A stretch of 64,000 nt of DNA from Serratia fonticola (GTDB lineage: Bacteria > Pseudomonadota > Gammaproteobacteria > Enterobacterales > Enterobacteriaceae). Within the stretch, counting starts at the first letter, position 1, and every line of letters begins with the position of its first letter. The notes below the pieces were generated by a model. It did no database searches. It saw nothing but the letters and a program-made list of their open reading frames with translations, and was not told where the DNA came from. The stretch covers positions 2,976,001-3,040,000 of the forward strand of contig NZ_CP011254.1 of the NCBI RefSeq assembly GCF_001006005.1, read 5' to 3'. The translations under genes and the position numbers were made by a program. This document shows, one piece after another, positions 1 through 9,096 of the stretch.

Positions 1-1197
1 AACGTTGGCCGGATGAAAACGCTGTACCGGGAAGGGTTGAAGAACCGCTACGGCGCGTTGATGCAAACCATTTCCGGGGTGCACTACAATTTCTCCCTGC
101 CGCTGGAGTTTTGGCAGGCGTGGGCCGGTGTTGAGGATGAAGAGAGTGGTAAAGAGCAGATCTCTGCGGGATATTTCCGCCTGATCCGCAACTACTACCG
201 CTTTGGTTGGGTGATCCCATATCTGTTCGGGGCATCGCCAGCCATCTGTTCCTCGTTCCTCAAAGGCCGGGAAACCGATTTGCCGTTTGAGCGCAATGAA
301 CGGGGCATGTGCTATTTGCCTTATGCCACCTCGCTGCGCCTGAGCGATCTGGGCTATACCAATAAGTCGCAGAGCAATCTGGGCATTACCTTTAACGATC
401 TGCAAACCTATGTGCAAGGTCTGAAACGCGCCATTGCGACGCCTTCAGAAGACTATGCCAAGCTGGGAGTGAAAGAGGGCGATCGCTATCTGCAACTGAA
501 CAGCAACGTGTTGCAGATCGAAAACGAACTCTATGCCCCGATCCGGCCAAAACGCGTCACCCACAGCGGTGAAACACCGTCAGATGCGCTGTTACGCGGC
601 GGTATCGAATATATCGAGGTGCGCTCGCTGGATATCAACCCATTCTCGCCAATCGGTGTGGATGCGGTGCAGGCGCGTTTCCTGGATCTGTTCCTGGTGT
701 GGTGCGTATTGGCGGATGCGCCAGAAATGAGCAGCGATGAGTTGCTGTGCACCCGTAAAAACTGGAACCGGGTGATTTTGGAAGGGCGTAAGCCAGGCCA
801 GACCATCGGTATCGGCTGTAACGATACCCGTGAACCGTTGGATAAGGTTGGTAAGGCGTTGTTTGACGATCTGAAGCGCGTGGCTGAAGTGTTGGATAGC
901 GAAGCGGGCGATCGACAATATCAGCAGGTGTGTGAACAACTGGTGGCGGCGTTTGACGATCCGGAGCTGACGTTCTCGGCCCGTATCCTTAAGGAAATGA
1001 AAGCGCAAGGCACCGGTAACGTCGGCCTGGAACTGGCGGAAAAATATCGCAAAATGCTGATAGAGGAACCGTTGGAACTGCTGACCGAAGAGCAACTCGC
1101 TCAGGAGCAGCAAGCCTCGTGGCAACGCCAGCGCGACATAGAAGCCAGTGATACGCTAAGCTTTGAACAGTTCCTGAAGGAAAACGGCGGGGGCTGA
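1..1197 (+). CDS. gshA: Glutamate-cysteine ligase, C-terminal part
   Basis: This enzyme joins L-glutamate and L-cysteine with ATP, the first and rate-limiting step of glutathione synthesis in the cytoplasm. The reading frame is open from base 1, so the gene is cut by the window edge and the first ATG at 13 is internal. About 398 residues are visible; the E. coli protein has 518, so roughly 120 N-terminal residues are missing. The stretch [18 protein letters not shown] is near-identical to E. coli GshA and belongs to the active-site region. The gene precedes micA (opposite strand) and luxS, the same neighbours as in E. coli. No frameshift is seen. Confidence 0.96.
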   Translation, partial: NVGRMKTLYREGLKNRYGALMQTISGVHYNFSLPLEFWQAWAGVEDEESGKEQISAGYFRLIRNYYRFGWVIPYLFGASPAICSSFLKGRETDLPFERNERGMCYLPYATSLRLSDLGYTNKSQSNLGITFNDLQTYVQGLKRAIATPSEDYAKLGVKEGDRYLQLNSNVLQIENELYAPIRPKRVTHSGETPSDALLRGGIEYIEVRSLDINPFSPIGVDAVQARFLDLFLVWCVLADAPEMSSDELLCTRKNWNRVILEGRKPGQTIGIGCNDTREPLDKVGKALFDDLKRVAEVLDSEAGDRQYQQVCEQLVAAFDDPELTFSARILKEMKAQGTGNVGLELAEKYRKMLIEEPLELLTEEQLAQEQQASWQRQRDIEASDTLSFEQFLKENGGG

Positions 1198-1202
1198 AAA
1201 AG

Positions 1203-1275
1203 AAAAAGGCCACATCACTGTGGCCAAATACACATCTCTGAAAACAGTGATGATGATAACAAATGCGCGTCTTTC
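1203..1275 (-). ncRNA. micA: MicA small RNA (OmpA/LamB repressor)
   Basis: The minus strand between gshA and luxS begins GAAAGACGCGCATTTGTTAT, the conserved 5' end and seed of MicA. It ends in a hairpin, GGCCACA-loop-TGTGGCC (1208-1225), followed by five U. Position and orientation match E. coli, where micA is transcribed against luxS. In E. coli MicA is made by sigma-E under envelope stress and, with Hfq, blocks ompA translation through this 5' region. Only the middle of the RNA differs from the E. coli form. The upstream minus-strand sequence near 1290-1320 contains GAAACCTTTT, a possible but imperfect sigma-E -35 element. Confidence 0.9.
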
Positions 1276-1361
1276 ATAGATTAAGACCCGCAGGGTTGGA
1301 AAAGGTTTCATCGGTACGAAAAAAGTTTCGAAATAAATTCATTTTACCAAGAGGTGATGAC

Positions 1362-1877
1362 ATGCCACTGCTGGATAGCTTTACCGTAGATCATACTCGC
1401 ATGGCGGCGCCGGCTGTCCGCGTTGCTAAAACCATGCAAACCCCTCATGGGGATACCATCACCGTATTCGATCTGCGTTTCTGTCGCCCGAATCTGGAAG
1501 TGATGCCAGAGCGTGGGATCCATACCTTGGAACATCTGTTCGCTGGCTTCATGCGCGACCATCTGAACGGTAACGGCGTGGAGATCATTGATATCTCGCC
1601 AATGGGCTGCCGTACCGGCTTTTATATGAGCCTGATTGGCGTACCGGAAGAGCAGCGCGTGGCCGATGCCTGGCAAGCCGCGATGGCTGACGTGCTGAAG
1701 GTGACTGACCAGCGCAAGATCCCTGAACTCAATGAGTTCCAGTGCGGTACCTACCATATGCACTCGCTGGAAGAGGCGCAGGAAATCGCCAAGCATATTC
1801 TTGAGCACGGCGTGGTAGTGAACCATAACGAAGAGCTGGCACTGCCGAAAGATAAGCTGCAAGAGTTGCACATCTAG
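1362..1877 (+). CDS. luxS: S-ribosylhomocysteine lyase (AI-2 synthase)
   Basis: LuxS splits S-ribosylhomocysteine into homocysteine and 4,5-dihydroxy-2,3-pentanedione, the precursor of autoinducer 2, as part of the activated methyl cycle. The 171-residue length is the family norm. The metal ligands are visible as His54 and His58 in HTLEH and Cys128 in FQCGT; the catalytic Cys83 lies in MGCRTGFY. The ATG at 1362 was chosen over the upstream in-frame codon at 1263 because AGAGGTGA sits just before it and because the family starts [11 protein letters not shown]. The 1263 start would also overlap micA. Confidence 0.98.
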   Translation: MPLLDSFTVDHTRMAAPAVRVAKTMQTPHGDTITVFDLRFCRPNLEVMPERGIHTLEHLFAGFMRDHLNGNGVEIIDISPMGCRTGFYMSLIGVPEEQRVADAWQAAMADVLKVTDQRKIPELNEFQCGTYHMHSLEEAQEIAKHILEHGVVVNHNEELALPKDKLQELHI

Positions 1878-1900
1878 ATTCGGTGCAAAAACGCAGTGAA

Positions 1901-1925
1901 AAAAAGACGCGAAAGCGTCTTTTTC
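1901..1925. terminator. Bidirectional terminator between luxS and corB
   Basis: The stem AGACGC-GAAA-GCGTCT is flanked by an A run on the left and a T run on the right, so it can end transcription from both convergent genes. Confidence 0.85.
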
Positions 1926-1937
1926 TTTAGCTTGTAT

Positions 1938-3227
1938 CTAGTGGTTTTGCACGCTGGCCTGTAAGGATTTAATCGGCGTGACGCGCACCTGCTTGATCAT
2001 ATTGTCCTGCACGTCGAGGATATCGATATCATAGTGGCTGATGCGCACCCTGGTCCCGATGCTGGGGATCTCCTCCAGCTCTTCGAGCAGCATGCCGTTG
2101 ATGGTTCTGGCCTCGGTAGCGGGTAGCGTCCAGTTGAAGGCCTTGTTCAGCTCACGCACGTTGGCACTGCCGTCGATCAATACCGAACCATCGCTCTGTG
2201 GATTCACTTCCTCCGCCAGCGTAGGTGACATTGAGGTGGTGAAGTCGCCGACGATTTCTTCGAGAATATCCTCAACCGTCACCAGCCCCTGAATATCACC
2301 ATACTCATCGACCACGATGCCGACCTTCTCTTTGTTGCGCTGGAATTTCACCAGTTGAACGTTCAGTGGCGTGCCCTCTGGCACGTAGTAGATCTCATCA
2401 GCCGCCCGCAGCAGGTTCTCTTTGTTGAACTCTTTTTTCTCGGTCATCAACCGGTAGGCTTCGCGTACGCGCAGCATGCTGATGGAGTCGTCCAGTGAGT
2501 CGCGGTACAACACGATGCGGCCATGTGGGGAGTGTGTCAGCTGGCGCATGATCGACTTCCAGTCGTCGTTGATATCAATCCCGACAATCTCATTGCGCGG
2601 CACCATGATGTCTTCCACCGTCACCTTCTCCAGATCCAGCACAGAAATCAGCATGTCCTGATTACGGCGCGAAATCTTCGACTGGGACTCGTTCACGATG
2701 GTGCGCAACTCCTCTTTACTCAACGCGCCACTGATGCGGACGTTGGTGCGGATGCCGAAAATCCGCAGCACCAGGGTGGTAATGCCATTGAGCAGCCACA
2801 CCAGCGGGAACATGACTTTTTGCAGTGGGGCCAGCAGGAAGCTGCTAGGGAAGGCAATTCGTTCAGGATAGAGAGCGGCAAAGGTTTTGGGTAACACTTC
2901 GGCGAACAACAGCACGACAAAGGTCAGCACCCCAGTGGCGATTGCCACACCAATATCGCCATATAGGCGCATCCCGACGATGGTCCCCAGCGCAGAGGCC
3001 AGGATATTGACCAGGTTGTTGCCAATCAGCACCAGGCCAATCAGGCGGTCAGGCTTTTGCAGCAGCTTCTCTACCCGGCGTGCGGCGCGGTTGCCCTGTT
3101 TGGACAGGTGGCGCAGACGATAGCGGTTGAGCGTCATCATGCCGGTTTCGGATGCTGAAAAATAAGCGGAGACCGCGACCATAATCACCAAAATGAAAAT
3201 GAGGGTCTCTGTCGAAACATGCTCCAA
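1938..3227 (-). CDS. corB: CorB/YfjD, CNNM-type inner-membrane magnesium transport protein
   Basis: This 429-residue protein aligns over its full length with E. coli YfjD (CorB). The N-terminal part (about 1-190) is the DUF21/CNNM membrane domain with several hydrophobic helices, including LIFILVIMVAVSAYF. A pair of CBS domains follows (about 200-335, with DIMVPRNEIVGID and GLVTVEDILEEIVGDF). The C-terminal CorC/HlyC domain ends with DIDILDVQDNMIKQV. The family takes part in Mg2+ export or Mg2+/cobalt tolerance in enterobacteria. It lies just downstream of ypjD on the same strand, as in E. coli, and is probably cotranscribed with it. Confidence 0.93.
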   Translation of the reverse strand: MEHVSTETLIFILVIMVAVSAYFSASETGMMTLNRYRLRHLSKQGNRAARRVEKLLQKPDRLIGLVLIGNNLVNILASALGTIVGMRLYGDIGVAIATGVLTFVVLLFAEVLPKTFAALYPERIAFPSSFLLAPLQKVMFPLVWLLNGITTLVLRIFGIRTNVRISGALSKEELRTIVNESQSKISRRNQDMLISVLDLEKVTVEDIMVPRNEIVGIDINDDWKSIMRQLTHSPHGRIVLYRDSLDDSISMLRVREAYRLMTEKKEFNKENLLRAADEIYYVPEGTPLNVQLVKFQRNKEKVGIVVDEYGDIQGLVTVEDILEEIVGDFTTSMSPTLAEEVNPQSDGSVLIDGSANVRELNKAFNWTLPATEARTINGMLLEELEEIPSIGTRVRISHYDIDILDVQDNMIKQVRVTPIKSLQASVQNH

Positions 3228-3291
3228 CGCGGTATTCCTTATGTTGGGGGAGAAGAGTGCCTAGGCGAGGCGATGGAGCGCCAGGCCAGAC

Positions 3292-4086
3292 CTAGCGCAC
3301 CATCATCAGTTCCTGGAGCAGGCGGCTCCCGAAGTAGGCCATGGTAAGCAGAAAAGAGCCGGCAAAGCTGAACCAGACCACGCGGCGGCCACGCCAGCCT
3401 TCGTGATAATGGCCCCACAGCAGCACGATATAGACAAACCACGCCATGATGGACAGCACGGCCTTATGTACGTTCTCTTTGCTAAACAGGTTGTCCATAT
3501 ACAGCAGGCCGGTACACAGCGTCAGCGTCAGCAGCACCACGCCGATCTGGGTGATATGAAACATTTTACGCTCAATACTCATCAGCGGCGGCATATCGGC
3601 ACTGAAACTGAGTTTTTTATGTTTCAACAGGTAATCAAGCCAGGCGAGCTGCAGGGCGTAAAGCGTGGCGATAATCAGAGTGGCGTAAGAGAACAGCGCC
3701 AGGCCGATATGCACCATCAGCTCAGGGCTGGCTTCCAGATGGGTGATAAACTCCCCGGGCAGGAAGCTGGCAAACGCCAGGTTGATCATCGCAAAGCTGT
3801 AGACGATCGGCAGCAGGAACCAGCCGCGATCGCGGGAGGCGACGTAGGTCATCACCGAGCAGATAATCAGGCCAACAATGGAGCCAATGTTCAGCAGGCT
3901 GAGATTTTGCCCGGCGCTGACGTCAAAAATGCGCTGTTGGAGGGCAATGGCATGGCAGACCAGCGCCACTACGGCCGAGACCAGGGCCAGCCGACGGTAT
4001 GCGCTATTCTTCCGCAACAAACTGGGAATGATCAGTCCAAGGCTGAGCAGGTAGGCCATCAAAGCCACAAGAGAGAATACTGGCAT
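3292..4086 (-). CDS. ypjD: YpjD, inner-membrane protein of the cytochrome c assembly (CcsA) family
   Basis: A polytopic inner-membrane protein of 264 residues with about eight hydrophobic segments and the histidine-containing motif LLWGHYHEGWRGRR typical of the CcsA/HemX fold. It matches E. coli YpjD in length and sequence. The function is not firmly established; in E. coli it has been linked to magnesium transport together with CorB. I chose the ATG at 4086 (MPVFSLVALMAY) to match the family. An in-frame ATG at 4107 would add seven residues; neither has a strong ribosome-binding site. The gene is divergent from ffh. Confidence 0.85.
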   Translation of the reverse strand: MPVFSLVALMAYLLSLGLIIPSLLRKNSAYRRLALVSAVVALVCHAIALQQRIFDVSAGQNLSLLNIGSIVGLIICSVMTYVASRDRGWFLLPIVYSFAMINLAFASFLPGEFITHLEASPELMVHIGLALFSYATLIIATLYALQLAWLDYLLKHKKLSFSADMPPLMSIERKMFHITQIGVVLLTLTLCTGLLYMDNLFSKENVHKAVLSIMAWFVYIVLLWGHYHEGWRGRRVVWFSFAGSFLLTMAYFGSRLLQELMMVR

Positions 4087-4191
4087 AGCGTTATTTAGCA
4101 TCGGCATGGTTAATTGGAATGCCAGTATAACGTTGAGCGGCCCCTACTCCAACCAATCTCCAACGCTGAGGCAGAGATCGTTGTAGCAACG

Positions 4192-4200
4192 TGTTATAAT
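4192..4200 (+). promoter_or_regulatory. Extended -10 promoter of ffh
   Basis: A perfect TATAAT at 4195-4200 is preceded by TG one base upstream, an extended -10 arrangement. No good -35 is seen at the right distance. It lies 53 bases before the ffh start. Confidence 0.7.
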
Positions 4201-4252
4201 CGCCGCAATTGTGTCGCCACTGCGGCCTGACTCTTACGTTGAGCATGAGACG

Positions 4253-5614
4253 ATGTTTGAAAATTTAACCGATCGATTGTCGCGCACCCTGCGCAATATC
4301 AGCGGCCGCGGGCGGCTGACCGAAGAGAACATTAAAGAAACCCTGCGTGAAGTGCGTATGGCATTGCTGGAAGCGGACGTTGCGCTGCCGGTAGTGCGTG
4401 ACTTCATCAACCGTGTAAAAGAGAGCGCGGTTGGGCATGAAGTTAACAAAAGCCTGACGCCGGGCCAGGAATTCGTCAAAATCGTCAAGAGCGAGCTGAT
4501 TGCCGCGATGGGCGAAGTGAACACCGAGCTGAACCTGGCGGCGCAGCCACCGGCGGTGGTGCTGATGGCGGGTCTGCAAGGTGCGGGTAAAACCACCAGC
4601 GTGGCCAAGCTCGGCAAATTCCTGAAAGAAAAGCAGAAGAAAAAAGTCTTGGTGGTTTCTGCCGACGTGTATCGCCCTGCGGCGATCCGGCAGTTGGAAA
4701 CCCTGGCGGAAGGCGTCGGCATCGACTTCTTCCCGTCAGACGTTAAAGAAAAACCGATCGACATCGTTAACCGTGCGCTGCAACAGGCCAAGCTGAAGTT
4801 CTACGACGTGCTGATCGTCGATACCGCGGGCCGCTTGCACGTAGACGAAGCGATGATGGACGAAATCAAACAGGTACATGCGGCGATCAAGCCGGTGGAA
4901 ACCCTGTTTGTGGTCGACGCCATGACCGGCCAGGATGCGGCCAACACCGCCAAGGCCTTTAACGAAGCGCTGCCGCTCACCGGCGTAGTGCTGACCAAGG
5001 TCGATGGTGATGCGCGCGGCGGTGCGGCGTTGTCTATTCGCCACATTACCGGCAAGCCGATCAAATTCCTCGGCGTGGGCGAGAAAACCGACGCGCTGGA
5101 GCCATTCCATCCGGACCGCGTGGCCTCACGTATTCTCGGCATGGGCGACGTGCTGTCGCTGATCGAAGATATCGAAAGCAAGGTTGACCGCGCACAGGCG
5201 GAAAAACTGGCTAGCAAGCTGAAGAAGGGCGACGGTTTCGATCTGACCGACTTCCTCGACCAGCTTAAGCAGATGCGTAATATGGGCGGTATGGCCAGCA
5301 TGCTGAGCAAACTGCCGGGCGCTGGCCAACTGCCAGACAACGTCAAATCGCAGATGGATGACAAAGTGCTGGTACGCATGGAGGCGATCATTAACTCAAT
5401 GACGCTGAAAGAGCGTGCCAAGCCGGAAATTATCAAGGGTTCTCGCAAGCGTCGTATTGCGATGGGCTCCGGCATGCAGGTGCAGGATGTTAATCGGTTG
5501 TTAAAACAATTCGACGATATGCAGCGCATGATGAAAAAGATGAAAAAAGGCGGAATGGCGAAGATGATGCGCGGCATGAAAGGTATGATGCCGCCGGGCT
5601 TCCCAGGCCGTTAA
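4253..5614 (+). CDS. ffh: Signal recognition particle protein Ffh
   Basis: Ffh is the GTPase protein of the signal recognition particle. It binds 4.5S RNA and signal sequences of nascent inner-membrane proteins and delivers them to FtsY. The 453 residues equal the E. coli length. The order is an N domain (1-90), a G domain with GLQGAGKTTSVAKL (P-loop), DTAGR and TKVDGDARGG, then a methionine-rich M domain (about 300-453) containing GSGMQVQDVNRLLKQF and a Met/Lys-rich tail. The ATG at 4253 gives the family start MFENLTDRLS; the frame is open upstream to 4211 but without homology. Confidence 0.98.
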   Translation: MFENLTDRLSRTLRNISGRGRLTEENIKETLREVRMALLEADVALPVVRDFINRVKESAVGHEVNKSLTPGQEFVKIVKSELIAAMGEVNTELNLAAQPPAVVLMAGLQGAGKTTSVAKLGKFLKEKQKKKVLVVSADVYRPAAIRQLETLAEGVGIDFFPSDVKEKPIDIVNRALQQAKLKFYDVLIVDTAGRLHVDEAMMDEIKQVHAAIKPVETLFVVDAMTGQDAANTAKAFNEALPLTGVVLTKVDGDARGGAALSIRHITGKPIKFLGVGEKTDALEPFHPDRVASRILGMGDVLSLIEDIESKVDRAQAEKLASKLKKGDGFDLTDFLDQLKQMRNMGGMASMLSKLPGAGQLPDNVKSQMDDKVLVRMEAIINSMTLKERAKPEIIKGSRKRRIAMGSGMQVQDVNRLLKQFDDMQRMMKKMKKGGMAKMMRGMKGMMPPGFPGR

Positions 5615-5774
5615 AACCACGCCGCAGCAAGGCTGTGGCGGGTTTGCCGATTTACCGATCACGGTAAAACCTGTCCGAGAGTGTGATGGTGCAAAAACGA
5701 ATTACCGGCAATCTACGCTTTAGATTGCTTTTTGCGCCAAAATGAGTAAAATTTTCGGGCTTTTTATATTGCAA

Positions 5775-5810
5775 CCGGGCCCCGTCCCTCAATGGGGCCC
5801 GGCTGTTTTA
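5775..5810 (+). terminator. Strong hairpin in the rpsP leader (terminator or attenuator-like)
   Basis: A perfect nine-base-pair GC-only stem, CCGGGCCCC (5775-5783) with GGGGCCCGG (5794-5802), is followed by CTGTTTTA. It lies 26 bases upstream of the rpsP start. It could end ffh read-through or act in leader regulation of the trmD operon; the sequence does not decide which. Confidence 0.6.
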
Positions 5811-5828
5811 TTAACTAAAGAGGATGTT

Positions 5829-6077
5829 ATGGTAACAATTCGTTTGGCACGTGGCGGCGCTAAAAAGCGTCCGTTCTATCAAGTAGTAGTGACCGACAGC
5901 CGCAATGCTCGTGATGGTCGTTTCATCGAGCGTGTAGGTTTCTTCAACCCAATCGCATCTGGTCAGGCTGAAGCACTGCGTCTGGACCTGGATCGCATTG
6001 AGCACTGGGTTGGTCTGGGTGCTACCGTTTCTGATCGCGTTCACGCGCTGATCAAAGACGCTAAGAAAGCAGCTTAA
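5829..6077 (+). CDS. rpsP: 30S ribosomal protein S16
   Basis: A small-subunit protein that stabilises 16S rRNA folding during 30S assembly. The 82 residues from [20 protein letters not shown] match E. coli S16 exactly in length. The ATG at 5829 is preceded by AAAGAGG; an upstream in-frame ATG at 5742 is rejected because its translation has no homology and spans the leader hairpin. It is the first gene of the rpsP-rimM-trmD-rplS operon. Confidence 0.98.
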   Translation: MVTIRLARGGAKKRPFYQVVVTDSRNARDGRFIERVGFFNPIASGQAEALRLDLDRIEHWVGLGATVSDRVHALIKDAKKAA

Positions 6078-6095
6078 TCTGTCGCGGTGGTGGCA

Positions 6096-6644
6096 ATGAG
6101 CAAGCAACTCAAACCGGTAGCACCTAAGCAGCCGATTGTACTCGGTAAGATGGGGTCTACTTACGGCATCCGTGGTTGGCTCAGAGTATTTTCATCCACC
6201 GAGAACGCCGAAAGCATATTTGACTATCAGCCCTGGTTAATCCAGCGCTCTGGTCAGTGGCAGTTTGTCGAGTTGGAAGACTGGAAACGCCACAGTCAGG
6301 ATCTGATCATCAAGGTCAAAGGCATTGACGATCGGGATGCAGCGAATTTACTGACCAATTGCGAAATTGTCGTAGATTCCGAGCAGTTGCCTCCGCTGGA
6401 AGGTGATGATTACTACTGGAAAGACCTTATGGGCTGCCAGGTAGTCACCACTTCCGGATACGAACTGGGTAAAGTCATCGATATGATGGAAACCGGTTCT
6501 AACGACGTAATGGTCGTGCGGGCAAACCTGAAAGATGCATTCGGTATGAAGGAGCGGTTGGTCCCGTTTCTTCATGGGCAGGTTATCAAGAAAGTCGATC
6601 TCGCCGCCAAGATTATCGAGGCTGAGTGGGATCCTGGTTTTTGA
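6096..6644 (+). CDS. rimM: Ribosome maturation factor RimM
   Basis: RimM binds ribosomal protein S19 in the head of the 30S subunit and assists its maturation. The 182 residues have the RimM beta-barrel (about 13-95, [18 protein letters not shown]) and a C-terminal PRC barrel (about 103-180, [11 protein letters not shown] and RLVPFL). The ATG at 6096 (MSKQLKP) is the family start; the upstream GTG at 6087 would add three residues. It begins 18 bases after rpsP. Confidence 0.97.
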   Translation: MSKQLKPVAPKQPIVLGKMGSTYGIRGWLRVFSSTENAESIFDYQPWLIQRSGQWQFVELEDWKRHSQDLIIKVKGIDDRDAANLLTNCEIVVDSEQLPPLEGDDYYWKDLMGCQVVTTSGYELGKVIDMMETGSNDVMVVRANLKDAFGMKERLVPFLHGQVIKKVDLAAKIIEAEWDPGF

Positions 6645-6696
6645 CCTCCGGATTTAATGGTCGAAGCAAGTGGAATAACAACATGGGGATTGGCTG

Positions 6697-7440
6697 GTGT
6701 TCATTGGTATCGTAAGCCTGTTTCCTGAGATGTTTCGCGCAATCACCGATTACGGGGTAACTAGCCGGGCAGTAAAAAATGGCCTGCTGAGCGTGCAGTG
6801 TTGGAGTCCGCGTGACTTCACCTACGACCGGCATCGTACCGTGGACGATCGCCCTTATGGCGGCGGCCCGGGAATGCTGATGATGGTGCAACCCTTGCGG
6901 GAAGCTATTCATGCAGCAAAAGCAGCGGCAGGCGAGGGAGCAAAGGTGATTTATCTGTCACCTCAGGGGCGCAAGCTGGATCAAACCGGTGTGCGCGAAC
7001 TGGCGGCTAACCAGAAGATGATCCTGGTGTGTGGCCGTTACGAAGGGATAGATGAGCGCGTGATCCAAACCGAAATTGACGAAGAATGGTCAATCGGCGA
7101 TTACGTTCTCAGCGGCGGTGAACTACCGGCAATGACCCTGATCGATTCGGTCGCCCGCTTTATACCGGGTGTTCTGGGCCATCAGGCTTCGGCAGAAGAA
7201 GATTCTTTCGCTGAGGGATTGCTGGACTGCCCGCACTATACCCGCCCGGAGGTGTTAGAAGGGATGGAGGTTCCGCCAGTTCTGCTGTCGGGCAACCATG
7301 CCGAGATACGTCGCTGGCGCTTAAAGCAGTCGCTGGGCCGTACCTGGCTTAGAAGACCTGAACTTCTAGAAAGCCTAGCTCTGACTGACGAGCAAGAGGT
7401 GTTGCTGGCCGAGTTCCAACGGGAACATCGAGCTAAGTAA
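6697..7440 (+). CDS. trmD: tRNA (guanine-N1)-methyltransferase
   Basis: TrmD methylates G37 next to the anticodon of tRNAs reading CUN, CCN and CGG, which prevents frameshifting. The 247-residue SPOUT-fold protein carries the knot motifs [13 protein letters not shown] and [14 protein letters not shown] that bind S-adenosylmethionine. Translation starts at a GTG (6697), as in E. coli; no in-frame ATG lies nearby, and the ATG at 6683 is in another frame. It is slightly shorter at the C terminus than the 255-residue E. coli form. Confidence 0.97.
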   Translation: MFIGIVSLFPEMFRAITDYGVTSRAVKNGLLSVQCWSPRDFTYDRHRTVDDRPYGGGPGMLMMVQPLREAIHAAKAAAGEGAKVIYLSPQGRKLDQTGVRELAANQKMILVCGRYEGIDERVIQTEIDEEWSIGDYVLSGGELPAMTLIDSVARFIPGVLGHQASAEEDSFAEGLLDCPHYTRPEVLEGMEVPPVLLSGNHAEIRRWRLKQSLGRTWLRRPELLESLALTDEQEVLLAEFQREHRAK

Positions 7441-7502
7441 CAGGACTATGAAGGGAACGTCTGAGCGTTGTCTCGACGAGACCGATATATCAGTTTACCT
7501 AG

Positions 7503-7874
<372 letters not shown>

Positions 7875-7900
7875 CGCTGCATCCAAAAGTTAATAGTTAT

Positions 7901-7934
7901 AAGGGGATTACCGTCATGGTAATCCCCTTTTTTC
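7901..7934 (+). terminator. Rho-independent terminator of the trmD operon
   Basis: The stem AAGGGGATTACC (7901-7912) pairs with GGTAATCCCCTT around a GTCAT loop and is followed by a run of T. Confidence 0.9.
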
Positions 7935-7935
7935 A

Positions 7936-8154
7936 TTACATCGCAGCGGCGCGTTGTTTGCTTTCTTGCGGGTGAGGCTGCGCCGGAATGATGTCGCCGG
8001 GTGAAACGATGACCCGGGCCACGGATTCATGGGTGGCAAAGGTACAACTGCAGTTAATGTTACGGCATTGGTGATAGCGTTCTTTGGTCGATTCACTCAG
8101 ATAACGGCTGGAGCGAGTGTGTGCCACGCTACCGCACAGTGGACAATGCATCAT
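7936..8154 (-). CDS. Ogr/Delta-like zinc-binding phage transcription activator
   Basis: A 72-residue protein of the P2 Ogr family, which turns on late promoters of P2-like phages and satellites by contacting RNA polymerase alpha. The four cysteines of the zinc site are visible: CPLC near the N terminus and CRNINC in the middle, within the family core TKERYHQCRN. The ATG at 8154 follows AGAGGGGG; a second ATG lies at 8151. It is the last gene of the lysis cassette, 56 bases after the endolysin. No P2-like late genes are in the window, so its targets, if any, lie elsewhere. Confidence 0.9.
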   Translation of the reverse strand: MMHCPLCGSVAHTRSSRYLSESTKERYHQCRNINCSCTFATHESVARVIVSPGDIIPAQPHPQESKQRAAAM

Positions 8155-8210
8155 AGAGACCCCCTCTTGATAAAACGGTGAAAAACTATTCGTCAGCAAT
8201 GCTCGAAAAG

Positions 8211-8765
8211 TTACTGAGCGAGCTGTTCTTTCCCTGGGAAACTGGTGGTGTTCGGCGTGCTGAGACCTTTTAGGCACAGCTCACGTTCGGCGGCCCGGCG
8301 GCGTTCCAGCCCGCGGTTTTTGACGCCATTGACATAAATCCAGCGCGGTAACTGATCGCAAGCCTGCTGCCATTGGCCATGGTTAAGGAAATAAACCAGG
8401 GTAGAGCGACATGCGGCCCCCGTACCAACGTTAAAGGAAAATGCCATGACGGCATCATAAGTGGCCTGGGGCATCTGCTGTGGCAGACAGGCCGCCATGC
8501 GGCTCTCTACCCGGCGGATATCTTCCAGCAGGTTTTCCGCCGCTTGCACTGGCGTGATGGACTTACCTGGAATAACGCCAGCCGTATGGCCAACACCTTG
8601 CGTCCAAACCCCTGCTGCGCATTGATACGGGGTTAACTGGCACCCCTCAAAATCGGCAATCAGGTATAGCCCTTGTTCGGAGGTTTTAATTTGATTGGCC
8701 TGCGGCAGCAGCATGGCGATCGCCAGAATGGCCAGGGCGCTGCAACGCTTAACGATTGAGTTCAT
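8211..8765 (-). CDS. Phage-type SAR endolysin (GH24 lysozyme)
   Basis: A 184-residue muramidase predicted to cleave the MurNAc-GlcNAc bond of peptidoglycan. The catalytic triad follows the E-x8-C/D-x5-T pattern: Glu40, Cys49 and Thr55 (FEGCQLTPYQCAAGVWTQG). The N-terminal hydrophobic segment (about 9-21, with many Ala and Leu) fits a signal-anchor-release domain, so the enzyme would be exported and held inactive until the membrane is depolarised. The ATG at 8765 overlaps the end of the holin gene by 17 bases. No Rz/Rz1 spanin genes follow. Confidence 0.9.
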   Translation of the reverse strand: MNSIVKRCSALAILAIAMLLPQANQIKTSEQGLYLIADFEGCQLTPYQCAAGVWTQGVGHTAGVIPGKSITPVQAAENLLEDIRRVESRMAACLPQQMPQATYDAVMAFSFNVGTGAACRSTLVYFLNHGQWQQACDQLPRWIYVNGVKNRGLERRRAAERELCLKGLSTPNTTSFPGKEQLAQ

Positions 8766-8967
8766 CAAAAAGTCTCCGTGCTGCCGCATCGCGTTCGATG
8801 CTTTTGAGGATCTCCAGACTCTTGCGTCTGTAGTACCAATTAACCAGGAAGGTGCCGATCCCTACGGCCGCGCCGATCAGAAAGGCCACATCCTGCGGTG
8901 AGAGCTTGCCAAGCCAGGCGAGAAACAGCGCTGCGGAGTAGGTAATGAATGAGGTTAATCTCTCCAT
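8749..8967 (-). CDS. Class II phage holin
   Basis: A 72-residue membrane protein with two hydrophobic segments (about 7-16 and 26-44, FLIGAAVGIGTFLVNWYY) separated by a short turn containing LSPQD, and a charged C-terminal tail (YYRRKSLEILKSIERDAAARR). Size and layout match pinholins of the phage 21 S / HP1 type, which depolarise the membrane and release SAR endolysins. The gene sits directly before the endolysin and overlaps it. The ATG at 8967 (MERLTSFI) was chosen over the open frame up to 9057, which is not homologous. Confidence 0.88.
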   Translation of the reverse strand: MERLTSFITYSAALFLAWLGKLSPQDVAFLIGAAVGIGTFLVNWYYRRKSLEILKSIERDAAARRLFDELNR

Positions 8968-8971
8968 CCCA

Positions 8972-9073
8972 TTAACCCCACATCTGCTGTCGCAGCGGGT
9001 TGTTTTGTAGGATAACGCGACTGTCGGCCACGATAAGCGGGTCGATACTGGCCTCATTTGCCGGGTTTATCAT
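8972..9073 (-). CDS. Small ORF of 33 codons leading the lysis cassette
   Basis: An ATG at 9073 opens a 33-residue frame starting MINPANEASIDPLIVADS and ending with TAA four bases before the holin ATG. An AAGG sequence nine bases upstream could serve as ribosome-binding site. It is the first ORF after the LexA-controlled promoter. I do not recognise the peptide. It could be a leader coupling translation to the holin or a real small protein; coding status is unproven. Confidence 0.45.
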   Translation of the reverse strand: MINPANEASIDPLIVADSRVILQNNPLRQQMWG

Positions 9074-9096
9074 GGTTTTTACCTTAGCAATAATTA

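Noticed and set aside
1263-1361. Longer luxS start at 1263
   Set aside because: It would add 33 residues without homology, overlap micA, and bypass the good ribosome-binding site before 1362.
2523-2894. Plus-strand ORF of 123 codons inside corB
   Set aside because: Composition is rich in His/Gln/Asp, typical of the antisense of a conserved gene; corB is certain.
4801-5577. Minus-strand ORF of 258 codons inside ffh
   Set aside because: Shadow frame of ffh, rich in Ser/Ile/Arg, with no recognisable domain.
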